A stretch of 64,000 bases of DNA from Pseudisothecium myosuroides. Taxonomy: Eukaryota > Streptophyta > Bryopsida > Hypnales > Lembophyllaceae. Position 1 is the stretch's first letter. The number at the start of each line of letters is the position of its first letter. A program made the translations under genes and the position numbers. The notes under the pieces were generated by a model, which was not told the origin of the DNA, made no database searches, and worked only from the letters and a program-made list of their open reading frames with translations. This document shows, piece by piece, positions 1-11,809 of this stretch. The stretch lies in NCBI GenBank assembly GCA_951799445.1, contig OX637293.1:4588001-4652000 (forward strand). The letters are read 5' to 3'.

Positions 1-1756
1 TCCCAAAGTGGATTCAAAATTTTTAATTTTGATACACTTGCTTCCAACCCAAGAATTTATATCATGCCAAAAGATGCAAACTAAATTCAACATCATCTAA
101 TTTACATTGAACTTTGAAGTTGAGATACCCCCACATGCATGTTGTGGAAAAAAAAACTTTATTTTGAGCTTGTAGATGGTAAGGAATTTGAGTTTAATAT
201 TTTTTGTATGTATTATTCACAAAGTTGAGATTAAAATCTTGTAGTGACAATTATCATGAATTTTTTTATAAATATTGAAAAATATTGACACAAAAGTGAT
301 CATTTTCTATGTTGTGGGGGCTCAAAATGTCAAAGGAATTTAAAGGTTAGCTAAATGTACTATTTTTTGTGAAATCTTTGTTCAAAAGGCGTCACTTCCT
401 ATACACATTTGTCCTACCATATTTACACCCAATGTATTGAGGAGTTTTTAGATTCTTGATGGGTTGCCCAAGAAACATGCAAATGATGTTTAAAGGTTAA
501 TGTGAACATCAATCCCTCTTATTACCTCTGCGTAGGAGATCTAAATGCACCTTGCTATACTTCAAACTTATACCACTTTGTTACCACTAGTCTTTACTAC
601 TTTAGTAGAAACATGGTATACATAGCTAGACCAAAGAAATGGCCCCAAGAAGATCCACAACCATTCTAATTGGTCATCTGGATTTTTCATGAATTATTTT
701 CTAATTTATGCAAAACATGTTTCCATGTGACTAGAGCATTTTCATTCTTATTTCGGTTGCTTAGTCTTTACAACAAGACAAAATTTGAGATGGTTATAGG
801 TGAAAAAATTGGAAGATATTCATAGTTGACAAAATTGGATTGTTAAAATTTAAGATATTCTGAAGTAATTCACATTGAAAATCAACCAAATAAACATTGT
901 ATTGAAATTTAGAAGATGAATTGTAATGAAATGTAGTCAATGTATATAAAATGAAAAGTAAAAGACCTCTGTAAAAGATGAAATCAATGCTCAATGGATG
1001 TAGAATATGGACGTTCAAGTAAAAATAAAAGTGAAATGTAAAAGGCATGCTCAAGCCATTACCAATATATAAGAAAAAACTTCTCAACCAAAAACTCAAA
1101 GTGCTTTCAATATTTGAATGGCTCACTCATATAGATTGCATCATTGTCTAATTTGCTTTATACAAAATTTTCATATTTACAAAAGTTCTCGTCTCTTATA
1201 GAAGATTCAAAAGGACCCAAGCTAGAAAATTTGAAATAGAGATTGAAAGTTGCCCATTCATTAGCCATGACTACCAATACACTTGTTTCTCTTGTTGCCT
1301 TCATGCCTTCTTTTGTAGACTTTGTAATTGATTATACAAAGCTCCATGGGGCGGGGCATTCTTTTGTTGCAGACCTTGAAGATTTGGAGGGGGCAAATGG
1401 CATTTCTTCTCCTTACAATGATGACTCTACCTTGAACACTTGCAAATGGAAAAAGATTGACAATCCAAATCAATCCAAAAAACTTCCAAGAGGCCAATGG
1501 ATTAGGGTTAAACTTGGAACAAAAAGAACTTGCAATGCTTTTGTTTCTGTAGACAAACATAAAAGGACGGACCGGAAGTCTCAATCAACATGAAGATTTT
1601 TCAAGAACTTGCAAATTGGTTGTGTAAAATGCATGACTCCACTTCATGGTGTTGAATACAAAATTCATTAAGACTTAAGTAGTTTAAGATACAAACCTTG
1701 TAAACCTTATCATTTCCAAATATCCATATCAACAAAGTGTATCTAATCCATAAACG
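1..1756. other. AT-rich intergenic sequence, no gene recognised
   Basis: The longest open frame (1243-1593, +) encodes 116 residues with no motif I recognise and has an equally long frame on the other strand, so I do not call it a gene. No RNA gene or repeat structure was evident. Confidence 0.5.
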
Positions 1757-1970
1757 ATGTGGCAAACGTTTGGCATTTGATGGATGACAAAGAATCCTTT
1801 TAGTAGGATAGAAGTGCAACTATTCATCCTTGGAAATTTGTTGTGAAAAAGGGAAGTCTTTTAAAGTAGTTTGACTTCCAATGAGTGCTTTTCCATTTTT
1901 TTAAGCCAATGATTCCCATGGATTCCAAAAAGATGATTTTCATTGTCACTAGTCCGTGCTTTAAGGATTA
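1757..1970 (-). repeat. Dispersed ~210 bp repeat, copy a
   Basis: Reverse-complement match to 5,994-6,205 and 18,055-18,240. Shared landmarks read on the repeat's own strand are a segment like 'cactcattggaagtcaaact', then 'cttcccttttcacaac', then a segment like 'gcacttctgtcctact' followed by 'agaaggatt'. No coding capacity and no clear terminal repeats, so its class is unknown. Confidence 0.7.
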
Positions 1971-2009
1971 AATTATACATCAATTGTCATGAGCAGCAAC
2001 TTTAAAAAC

Positions 2010-2590
2010 TACTCCCTCTGTCCCACTAAAAACCTCCAAAAACCTTCTCTATGAGGGGGTTAACTATATTTTTAGTCTTTGTGCCAATGATTCATACATT
2101 CTATAACTAATAATCTATCTTCTAGATCTATGCAAAATCTCCAACTTAGGCGCCATCATTTAGGCACCTAAAATCTATGTGGAAAGTGTCATATTTGAGC
2201 ATCGTTTATAAATGCCACCAGCTCATCATTTTTGATGATTTAAAGGTTGGTGGCAACAATGAGATTGTAGAAATATATGCTCCCAACCTAAATACCGCAT
2301 CTACAAAACCTAGCCCCCTTCATGAACAAACCTCCATAGCGCCAAAGTGGTCCCCGAATCCATTGTCAACACAACTATTTGACAAAGCAGCAAGTACAAT
2401 GTGCCTCATATGGGCAAGGCCACTAAAGCTTGCTAGGAGAGGAATGTTCCTTGATTGTTTTCCACTTGCTCCCACAAGGTCATTCAATACAAGCAACGCT
2501 TACTCAACGGTCAACATCACTAAATGGAGTTTTTTTAGTGGGACAAAAATTGTGCCTCATTTGGAGGTTTTCAGTGGGACAGAGGGAGTA
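2010..2590. mobile_element. Stowaway-type MITE (Tc1/mariner), 577 bp
   Basis: Termini at 2012 (ctccctctgtcccact) and 2588 (reverse complement ctccctctgtcccact) are perfect inverted repeats that continue with few mismatches for about 27 bp. TA dinucleotides flank both ends (2010-2011 and 2589-2590). CTCCCTCYGTCCCA is the known Stowaway terminal signature. There is no transposase frame. The right end abuts the next MITE at 2589. Confidence 0.88.
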
Positions 2591-3750
2591 AGGTAGTGTG
2601 CTCTAAAAGCGAGCGGCCTCTTCAAATCGACCCTATATTTAAGTATGAAATGGATATTAGGTGGTCCTTAAATGGACCTCTCAAGCCATTGAGAGAATCG
2701 AGAGAAAAGCATTATCTATTGTAAGAGCCAATCATTGGCCTTCATTTTTATTTTTTTTTGACACAAATGAAACGAAGTTTCATTGCAAGAAGTAAAAGTA
2801 CAAACCAGCCAGCCACAGGTGGCTTGGCCGGGAAAACAAGACACCCCACCCCCCAAACAAACCAACAAACCACCCCAACGACACCCGCCTGACCAGCAAG
2901 AACAAGACACCCGGGCAGACCTCACGGCCAACCGCACAACGCAGCCTCGCCACTCAGGCGCGTCGGAAGGAGCTAAGGCGGTTGGAAGATGAAGCCACCA
3001 AAGGGCTCAACAGTTACCCACTTGGGCTGACCCGCCTCCATCTGCGCAAAGACATCAAATCGACATCTACGCTTAACGAAGTCGTTTCTCGCTTTACACT
3101 TAGCCTCCGCAGACCGGTGGCGTTTGCCGATCGCGTCCTCCCATTCAGCTCTCCCATAATCGACCAGGCCGCCCTATATGTGATTCAAGAGACGTTCAAC
3201 AGTCCAAGTCTGATTGTTGAAAACCTTGTCATTACGTTGTAGCCAGAGGGTCCAAAGTACCACTGTGCGCGCTTCATTCCAGATGCGTTTATACGCATTG
3301 AATTTCCGCGGGATCCTTACTGAAAAAATCCCTTGACGCCAAGTAAGCATGTGCCACGGCCTCCTTCCCATGAATAAGAGTGTTCATAATATGAACAACC
3401 CAATGCCAGGCGCGTTGAGCAAAAGAGCACTCCCAAATGCGGTGTAACATTGTTTCCTCCAACTGGCGTGGACAAACAGGGAATTGGCCTTCATTCACTC
3501 AAATCACTTTAGAAGTTGCAAGTGGTCAGATTTTGGAAGATCTAGGGTCACAAATAGGTACCTATAACAGTTTTTTTTGAAAATTCATAAGTAATTCAAA
3601 AATGATTCAAAAAATATTGAACCACTTGCGTTACGTTCTGCATCCATTTTTCTTTCTCTGAAAAATGATCCAAAAATATTTCTGTTTATGGAAACCTGTG
3701 AAAAAGGCAGACCAGCCCTTAAATGGTCGCTTTTAGGCCATACTACCTTA
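2589..3750. mobile_element. MITE family with TAAGGTAG ends, copy 1, split by a LINE fragment
   Basis: The left end taaggtagtgtgctctaaaa pairs with the right end (reverse complement taaggtagtatggcctaaaa). Internal blocks (gaccctata, tgaaatggatat, agagccaatcatt, gacctagggtca-like) are shared with 22,202-22,468 read in reverse, which defines one family. Without the LINE insertion at 2747-3482 and one target duplication the element is about 413 bp. I could not settle a target-site duplication for the MITE itself. Confidence 0.7.
2747..3482 (-). mobile_element. 5'-truncated L1-type LINE, 736 bp
   Basis: A perfect 13 bp direct repeat attggccttcatt flanks the insert (2734-2746 and 3483-3495). The left end is an A-rich 3' tail on the minus strand. 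The minus strand encodes the C-terminus of ORF2, broken into two overlapping frames: one with a zf-RVT-like Cys/His cluster (CPRQLEETMLHRIWEC, about 3480-3415) and one with WLQRNDKVF (about 3240-3220). Heavy 5' truncation plus target duplication is the signature of target-primed reverse transcription. The 3' end differs from LINEs A and B, so this is another family. Confidence 0.88.
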
Positions 3751-4554
3751 TGTGACTCTTGTAAAATGTGTTGGCGTTACTTGAAGGCAAAGCCACACAT
3801 CTTTACCTTATTAGTCTTCTGAGGTTTATGAAATACTATATACTCCGTATATGTCATTATACTCGTATCTTACAGCAAATTGATACTGCCGTAATTGCAA
3901 GTTTGAGTGTAGAGTACTGGAGTGTTGTTATTTTGGTTTGTATACCGGTATTCTAGGATTCAAGGCATGAACAGGTGGGAAACAAGATATGTGAATTTTG
4001 ATATTTTCTCCTTTTTCATATTTCTTACAGGGTTGACTTGACCTGACCTTAGCTACTGTAGACCCAAGCACCCAAATGTTTAAACTAAGGTTAAGTCAAC
4101 ATTTCAGACTGCACTGTGATTTTTCCCCACCTGATGGGATTGATTTCATGTTTCTGTTATTGACAGACAGACACCCAAGTTTTTTCTTTCTAGGTTACTG
4201 TAATGCCTTTCTTCCAGTGAGTTTCAAATGATTGTCATGAACGATAATTATATGACTCATGACTCGTACTGGATTAGAATTCCAATCTTTCGGAAATCAT
4301 ACTGCTGTATTATCTTCTGTCCACCTGGCTGGGTATGAACCCAAAAATCATGAACCCAAAATCATGAACCCAAAATCATGAACCCTAATGAGTGAAGACA
4401 ACCTTAGGATGATGACCATCATCATATTAAAAAACTAGAATGCCAAGCTTCCAAGGTAGGCAGTCGATAATGTGCTTACATCCGGGTTTTAAAAAAAAAT
4501 AAAAAAAATAACATGCTCGCCAAGCACTCCATTCATGAAGCCTATAAACCAAGC
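3751..4554. other. Intergenic sequence with a short minisatellite
   Basis: Around 4335-4386 a ~15 bp unit (aaaatcatgaaccc) is repeated about three times. No gene was recognised in the rest. Confidence 0.5.
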
Positions 4555-4817
4555 AGGACACTAAGGAAATCCTCCATTTGAAGTGGGACCAGCGGGGTGA
4601 ATTTTGAGTTTTTTGGGGGGTAAAAGTAAAAAAAAAAGCCCCCTAGTTCTGGCCGTGTCTAGGATATGTTGCAAGCCTCTCTTAGCAAATTTGGGGTCTC
4701 TGATCGCAAATATAAATTCAAAATTTGCAAAAAAAAATTGTGTGAACAATTCCTGCTTTTTCCCCAGGGGTAAATTTGGCCTGCAGGGCCCACTTCAAAT
4801 GGAGGATTTAGTGTCCT
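4555..4817. mobile_element. Unclassified MITE, ~263 bp
   Basis: The left end carries aggacactaa then aatcctccatttgaagtggg; the right end is its reverse complement, with three extra bases in the left copy between the two blocks. The interior has no transposase. No convincing target duplication was found, so the superfamily is open. Confidence 0.65.
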
Positions 4818-5993
4818 CCACAAACCATTGAGAGTTAAAAACGTTCCGTGCTTCAAAGGTGTCTTGAACAGTACTCCTGATAAAAGGTAACTTAAATATG
4901 GTATCAATAGCAATGGTTTCAATTTTGGAAATTCATAGTTTATTCATATGGTTTTGGAAAATTCTGAAACATTCTGAAACAAGTGTTTGTTTTAGGTGAA
5001 GGAGTGAAGATACGTAAGCGTACCTGAACCCTCAGAGCACCTGACCTGTCGTGCAACTGACCCAAACGAAAACCTGGGCACAATAATCGACGGCTAGCTC
5101 ATTCATTTCGCACGCTCCTGCTCTGCCATCATTCCTCAACGGCACCCAACCGCCCGGACAGGCGGACACCACAAGGAAAAGATGGACGGATCTCGTAAAG
5201 ATAAAGAAAAAAGGGGATGTTCACACATCCTGTTCCCCACCTGTCTACTGGGCAGACAGGCTAGAATCTAGATTCGTAGCAAAATAATACTGACTCTCTG
5301 GTACGGCACACCCAAACTGGCAATTCCTTTGGTAACTTCCTACGAAGGCGGGTTGGCACCCCACTGACCCAAAACTGACATCATCATTTTAGGTACATCT
5401 CCAAAATCAATATGTACGTATGTGGAAAATCAATATGTACGTATGTGGAAGAAACGATTTTAGAACCTTTGATCTTTTATAACTTTTGTATATGGTAACC
5501 AAATGTTACGTTCCTTCCTTGGAGTGTTGGAACCTCTTGTCACTTGCTAACAAGAAAATATAAAAAAATTGACAAGTCTAATAATAGTAACTAGGCACAA
5601 TAGCAAATGGTGGTGAAATTGGAGATACCCGCTTTAAATGTATGGACTTGGTGATAGTCAAAACACTTGGAATCAACTGAAATTCCTTTCCATTTTAAAA
5701 TTTTCTTCTTGAAAATTTTGCAAACACGACCATAGAGTCTTGTGTAAAAATATGATTAAACATACTAGAAATTAAGCCAAAGTCCGCAAATTGAAAAATC
5801 CAAAGTTCAAAAAGTGATTGAGCTTGTTCTAATAGTGGATAGTGGTTTTGAGTCCCTTGCTTTCACACCAAGTAGGGATGGTTTAGAGAGCAAGGGTGGC
5901 GATGCTCTTCATATACTTTATGCAAATGGAGTCGTCCTTCATCTGTGAAAAAAATAAAAACTTAATTTTTTGAATACAATTTAAAATTCTTTA
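4818..5993. other. Intergenic sequence with a 23 bp direct duplication
   Basis: At 5403-5448 a 23 bp unit (core tcaatatgtacgtatgtgg) is present twice in perfect tandem. The stretch 5000-5340 is GC-richer than its surroundings but has no usable frame. Confidence 0.5.
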
Positions 5994-6205
5994 ACCTTTA
6001 AAGGATGGACTGGTGACCGTAGAATCATCCCTTTGATTATCGTGTGAATCATTGGTTTAAAAAATTGCAAAAACACTCATTGGAAGTCAAACTACTATTA
6101 AAGACCTTCCCTTTTCACAACACAATTTTGAAGATGAATAGTTGCACTTCTGTCCTACTAGAAGGATTTTTTGTCATCCATTGGACACGAAACGTCTTTG
6201 TTGAC
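5994..6205 (+). repeat. Dispersed ~210 bp repeat, copy b
   Basis: Same family as 1,757-1,970 (inverted) and 18,055-18,240 (direct). It ends immediately before the TTAA element at 6212. Confidence 0.7.
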
Positions 6206-6207
6206 GT

Positions 6208-7146
6208 TTAACCCCTAAAGGACCGTTGTCCCTTCGGGGGACAAATGCGTTTTCGGGCAGGTACCTACGGGCTGAAATTTTGTCATGATTTTTTGAAACT
6301 TTTTTTGGAGATAGAAAAACTGATAAGCTTTGTGGGAATATAATTTTTTCACAATCGGTGCCCGGGAAAAAAAGTTATGACCATATAAGCTCAAACAAGG
6401 GGACGGCGGGCAGTCCGGGCAGCAAAAAAAAATGGACAAAAATTTGAATTTTTTTTTTTAATATTTTTTTTCTCATAGATTATATTTTTGCCTATCTGGA
6501 AAGCTTTGATTCATTTCATTTGGATATGTTATGAGAAAGTTATGGACATTCTTGTATTTCGGGCAGTTAGAGCATCTTCTTGAAAAAAATAACTTGTAGG
6601 ATGCATTTCGGAATGAAATTTTTCAAATTTTTCAAATTTTTTTTTTTTGCATGGTCTGATTTACTTGTTAGAACAATCTCACCATTGGGATTAGTGTATT
6701 TTAATTCCATCTAAAATATATGAATATTTTAGATTTTCCTTCTATCTTGTACCTACTTCTACTTAACAATTTTTTTAAGAATGATAATTAAGTTTTTTTG
6801 AATTTTTTTTTTTCCTAGACTCTCAACTCAATTCTCCACTATAAAGATTTAAAGCTCAAAACGCTATAGTGCAAAAATTTTAAGTTCAAAATGTTTAAAG
6901 TCAAAAAATCTGGTCCCGCAATGTGCTGAAAAACTTGTTTTTTCCACTTTAAACGCAGATATCTTGCAATCTGTAAGGTCAAAAATTCTGAATTTTTTTC
7001 CACACACTCTCATACTAGTTAGGTGTAAGATCCTATGGTTAGATGTGGAAAAAGAACAATTTTCAATTTTTTTAACTCTTTGCTATAGATATGGCAGTTT
7101 TGAGTGATTTTTGGCAGAAAAAAGGCCTTGGTCCTGTAGGGGTTAA
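6208..7146 (+). mobile_element. TTAA-flanked non-autonomous element, family P1 copy 1 (piggyBac-like)
   Basis: The 931 bp body (6212-7142) begins cccctaaaggacc and ends ggtcctgtagggg, an inverted repeat of about 13 bp, with TTAA directly on both sides. It is highly similar along its length to 7199-8132 and, inverted, to 9493-10425. The first ~30 bp fold back on themselves (cccctaaaggac against gtcccttcggggg). TTAA targets and ends starting CCC are hallmarks of the piggyBac superfamily. No transposase is present, so the assignment rests on ends and targets. Confidence 0.75.
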
Positions 7147-7194
7147 AGGTTAAAAATCAAAAGTACATATGTGATTCATGTTTTTGAAAGCAAA

Positions 7195-8136
7195 TTATCC
7201 CCTAAAGGACCGTTGTCCCTTTGGGGGACAAATGCGTTTTCGGGCAGGTACCTATGGGCTGAAATTTTCTTGTGATTTTTTGAAACTTTTTTTGGAGATA
7301 GAAAAAATGATAAGCTTTGTGGGAATATAATTTTTTTCACAATTGGTGCCCGGGAAAAAAAGTTATGACCAAATAAGCTCAAAACAGGGGACGGCGGGCA
7401 GCTCGGGCAGCAAAAAAAAAATGGACAAAAATTTGAATTTTTTTTTTTTATATTTTTTTTCTCATAGATTATATTTTTGCCTATCCGGAAAGCTTTGATT
7501 CATTTCATTTGGATATGTTATGAGAAAGTTATGGACATTCTTGTTTTTCGGGCAGTTAGAGCATCTTCTTGAAAAAAATAACTTGTAGGATTCATTTCTG
7601 AATGCAATCTTTCAAATTTTTCAATTTTTTTTTTTTTGCATGGTTTAGTTTAGTTGCTAGAACAATCTCACCATTGGGATTAGTGCATTTTAATTCCATC
7701 TAAGAGATATTAATACTTTAGATTTTCCTTCTATCTCGTACTTACTTCTACTTAACAATTTTTTTAAGAATGATAATTAAGTTTTTTTGGATTTCTTTTT
7801 TTTTCCTAGACTCTCAACTCAATTCTCCTCTATAAAGATTTAAAGCTCAAAACTTTGTAGTGCAAAATTTTTAAATTAAAAATGTTTAAAGTCAAAAAAT
7901 CTAGTCCCGCAATGTGCTGAAAAACTTGTTTTTTTCACTTTAAACATAGATATCTTGCAATCTATGCGGTCAAAAATTCTGAAATTTTTTCCACACATTC
8001 TCATACTAGTTAGGTGTAAGATCATACGGTTAGATTTGCAAAAAAACATTTTTCAATTTTTTTTACTGTTTGCTATAGAAATGGCAGTTTTCACTGTTTT
8101 TTGGCAGAAAAAAGGCCTCGGTCCTTTAGGGGTTAT
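7195..8136 (+). mobile_element. TTAT-flanked element, family P1 copy 2 (piggyBac-like)
   Basis: The 934 bp body (7199-8132) has ends cccctaaaggacc and ggtcctttagggg. The flanks are TTAT on both sides rather than TTAA, which shows that the four flanking bases are a real duplication and not part of the terminal repeat. Same orientation as copy 1, from which it is separated by only 48 bp. Confidence 0.78.
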
Positions 8137-9488
8137 ATGATAGGATTTTTCAATCTTCTATAATCTAAGGTTGTTATTTATATATAAAAAAAGTAAAAAA
8201 TTGCTACGTGATAAAATTAATGGCTAAATTTACATACAATTAGTGAACACTAGCCCCCCAAAATAAAATGTAGAAATTTGCTATACAGTTGTTAAAGGAT
8301 TCATAATGTTTTTATACATGGCTTCTAACACTTTGTAAATGTTGCAACCATTTTATGGTGGATGGCTAGCATTTTAGGTAGAATTAAAAAAAATTGAATT
8401 GAATAAGAATTCAAATGCAATTTAGAATTAAAAGTTAACTATGGACCAAATGAAAGGTGACATTTCTTGATTTTTAGGGTCTCTATTAAGTGCCTTGTGT
8501 GTATATATATTTATCATTTAAATAATTGCCAAATTCAATTTAAACTTTTGGATCTTACAAAATCCAATTTCTCTAAACTTAAAAAACTTGTTTGGTGAAT
8601 TTTAGCTACAACACATATCACTATTTTCATCTAATCTTAGAAGCAATATGCCCAATCGAAGAACGTTATAAAGTCCTTTGTCCTACAACACCTAAAAAAT
8701 TGACTTGAATGAAACTTTTGTCACTCAATCACTGAATCAATGGTTTTCAAAAGCAATCAATGAAAGATGATGGATTTTTGAAACAATCAATGGTAGTTGA
8801 AACATTTTGTGCTTCAAGGATGTCCATTCAAGGTGCGTTTAATGTTATATAGAAGGTACCATTTTTTTTAACTTTGAAATTTGTAAAATACAACTAGAGG
8901 ATTAATTGGAAAATTACAAAACAACTTGGGGCACATTTCCTTTGAGCTTGCTAATAACCTCATCCAATTTTTTCATCATAACAAAAATAACATAATACAA
9001 AAGTCTCTGTTTTAGTTGCTCACACATCAATCAAACTATTCCAACCTCCAATATTCTTCATTCAAAATGATCAATATTTATCATATTCAATCTTTAGGCC
9101 AATGCAACATTTAAGGTAATTGCACCTAACTATGATCCTTTTTCTAAAACCAACCTCTACAAATTCTTGTCTAAAAATGTACTATGTTTGTTCATGAGAA
9201 TCTAAGTCCATTTAAGATATGCCTATTTAAAGGCTATTATAATTCATAACTTATTCATACAATGTCCAAAAATTGCTTTTCAAGAGAATCCAAAATACAC
9301 TTTTGACTTCCAACAAGATCCATAAAAAAGGTGATCAATTTAAAAATAGAAATATTGCTCAAAATGCTTATTTGAACTCATTTAGGTGCAATTATCTTAC
9401 AAGTGCCATAAATTGTTTGGATTCTTCCATATCGATGATGTCAAGATCAATTGTCAATTGTATAATAAAAAAGCTTATTTCTCCTACT
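8137..9488. other. AT-rich intergenic sequence, nothing recognised
   Basis: No open frame of note, no repeat structure and no RNA gene evident. Confidence 0.5.
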
Positions 9489-10429
9489 TTAACCCCTAAA
9501 GGCCCAAGGCCTTTTTTCTGCCAAAAAACACTCAAACCTGCCATTTCTACAGCAAAAAGTTAAAAAAATTTCAAATTGTTTTTTTTTCACATCTAACCGT
9601 AGGATCTTACACCTAATTGGTATGAGAATGTGTGGAAAAAATTTCAGAATTTTTGACCGCACAGATTGCAAGATATTTGCGTTTAAAGTGGAAAAAACAA
9701 GTTTTTCAGCACATTGCGGGACCAGATTTTTTGACTTTAAACATTTTTAACTTAAAATTTTTGCACTACAGCGTTTTGAGCTTTAAATCTTTATAGTGGA
9801 GAATTGAGTTCAGAGTCTAGGAAAAAAAAAGAAACTCAAAAAAACTTAATTTTCATCCTTAAAAAAATTGTTAAGTAGAAGTAGGTACGAGATAGAAGGA
9901 AAATCTAAAATATTAATATCTCTTAGATGGAATTAAAATGCACTAATCCCAATGGTGAGATTGTTCTAGCAAGTAAACTAAACCATTCCAAAAAAAAAAA
10001 ATTGAAAAATTTGAAAAAATTGCATTCAGAAATGAGTCCTACAAGTTATTTTTTTCAAGAAGATGCTCAAACTGCCCGAAAAACAAGAATGTCCATAACT
10101 TTCTCATAACATATCCAAATGAAATGAATCAAAGCTTTCTAGATAGTCAAAAATATAATCTATGAGAAAAAAAATATTAAAAAAAAAATTCAAATTTTTT
10201 TCCATTTTTTTTTGCTGCCCGGGCTGCCCCCCGTCCCCTGTTTTGAACTTATTTGGTCATAACTTTTTTTCCCAGGCACCGATTGAGAAAAAAATTATAT
10301 TCCCTTGAAGCTTATCAGTTTTTCTATCTTCAAAAAAAATTCAAAAAATCAGAACACAATTTCAGCCCATAGGTACCTGCTCGAAAACGCATTTGTCCCC
10401 CGAAGGAACAACGGGCCTTTAGGGGTTAA
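9489..10429 (-). mobile_element. TTAA-flanked element, family P1 copy 3, inverted (piggyBac-like)
   Basis: The 933 bp body (9493-10425) has ends cccctaaaggccc and gggcctttagggg, with TTAA on both sides. It runs opposite to copies 1 and 2: the block ending ttttttggcag lies at the left end. Length is within 3 bp of the other copies. Confidence 0.77.
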
Positions 10430-11440
10430 GCTGTATTGATCCCTATTGATCCACTTGAGTTACATAATTTACAAAAAGTTTTGAAAAAGCCTAGGTCCAA
10501 ACTTAGACGAAATTGGCAAAAATTTGCTCCATAAAACCTCAAAAAAATTCCTGTAAACTTGTCGTTGGTCCCTTGTTTAGATCGTTTTTGGGCAACAAAT
10601 TGCCAAAATCATTTACGCTGCTCAGCTTCAAGGCCATTGCACCTTCTCTAATCTTAAAAAAAACACCGTTTGATTTGTTTAAGAAATAAATAAAAAATTG
10701 ATATTTTACCCTCCCCATTAATTTCTGACCCTACGGTAACTAAATTGTACTTTTCGGAGGTTCCCACGTTCCCACCTCCGTCCTGACTTCCCCTGACCCC
10801 TGACTGGCTGACTCCCTTGTGGGAACCGAAAATTTATGACCCCCCCGCGAGATCCAAGCCCAGTAGCCGACCTCCCCCGAGAAAATCTGTGTCTGATGAC
10901 CTACTAAGTACTAATGCCGACGCCTCCCTCAACTCACTACTCACTACCAACGAAATCACTAACCCAAGTCACTAATTATTCCAAGCGTGCAGCGTCTGCA
11001 GGCCGCACTACTGCCGCAGGCGGCGTCCCTCACTCCCCGAGAAACTCCCCGCGAAACTCGAAGTGGCACCGTTGCGCAAATCATTCCCTGCCCGTCCGAA
11101 ACCCAAGCCGAAGCTTAACGTAACCTGCTTCATTGTCGCTTTCCGCCCTTCACTCATTGAGAGGTGTCAGGCCAATCGGCAAGCCAAATTTTTTGGCAAT
11201 CCCGGCCGAATTCGCAATCCCAACTTTACTTTACAATCCCAAGTGTGCAATCCCGAGTTTTGCAATCTCGTAGCTTCAAATCTAAGTTAACACAACAAAC
11301 CTGCGGCGATTGAAGTGGTTGGCGATGGCGTCACGCGAGAGAGGAAGCTCAAACACCAATTGAAGCGATTGTGCTTTGAGATTTGAATTGAGACCGAGGC
11401 TTAGTAGTTGAGCTCCATTATTGGAGGGCACATTTGGCTC
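10430..11440. other. Intergenic sequence upstream of the kinase gene
   Basis: Base composition shifts from AT-rich to more balanced near 10,730, as expected near a gene. No TATA box or start site can be fixed by eye, and no frame here looks coding. Confidence 0.45.
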
Positions 11441-11690
11441 TCGTAGTTGCGGAGTTGATTGACGTCGGACCGTAGTTTGAGAGGTTTGTAAGGTTTGCAA
11501 GCTGTCTTAGTCACGAACTTGATTGGTCGTAGGATGGAAAATAATTTGAGAGATTTGGAGCTTGCAAGCTCTCGTAGTTGCGAACTTGCTTGACGTAAGA
11601 TCGAAGTTTGAGAGATTTGAAGTTTGCAAGGAATTAGTCGCGAACTTGATTGACGTAGGGCCGAAGTTTGCAGTTGTGAAATTGATGGAT
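11441..11690 (+). repeat. Degenerate tandem repeat upstream of the kinase start codon, ~65 bp unit
   Basis: About four imperfect units of the pattern 'tagttgcgaacttgattgacg', then 'gatcgaagtttgagagattt', then 'gtttgcaag' (shown with small variations). It lies 120-370 bp upstream of the start codon, in the presumed promoter or 5' UTR. Whether it is transcribed cannot be told. Confidence 0.6.
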
Positions 11691-11770
11691 TTGGGTTGCG
11701 GAGGCGGAATGCTGGTCGCGCGAATGGGCTTACATTCTGGGTGAATGTGGATCCCATTTGGGCGTACACT

Positions 11771-11797
11771 GTGTGTGTGTGTGTGTGTGTGTGTGTG
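11771..11797. repeat. (GT)n microsatellite in the presumed 5' UTR
   Basis: Thirteen GT units lie just upstream of the ATG at 11,810. Confidence 0.9.
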
Positions 11798-11809
11798 AGA
11801 TTGAGAGAG

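Noticed and set aside
1243..1593. 116-codon plus-strand frame
   Set aside because: The opposite strand is open over the same stretch, no motif was recognised and there is no gene context.
6208..10429. PIF/Harbinger assignment for the TTAA elements
   Set aside because: A 3 bp TTA or TAA duplication would read TAA on the left and TTA on the right, which do not match directly; the TTAT copy requires 4 bp.
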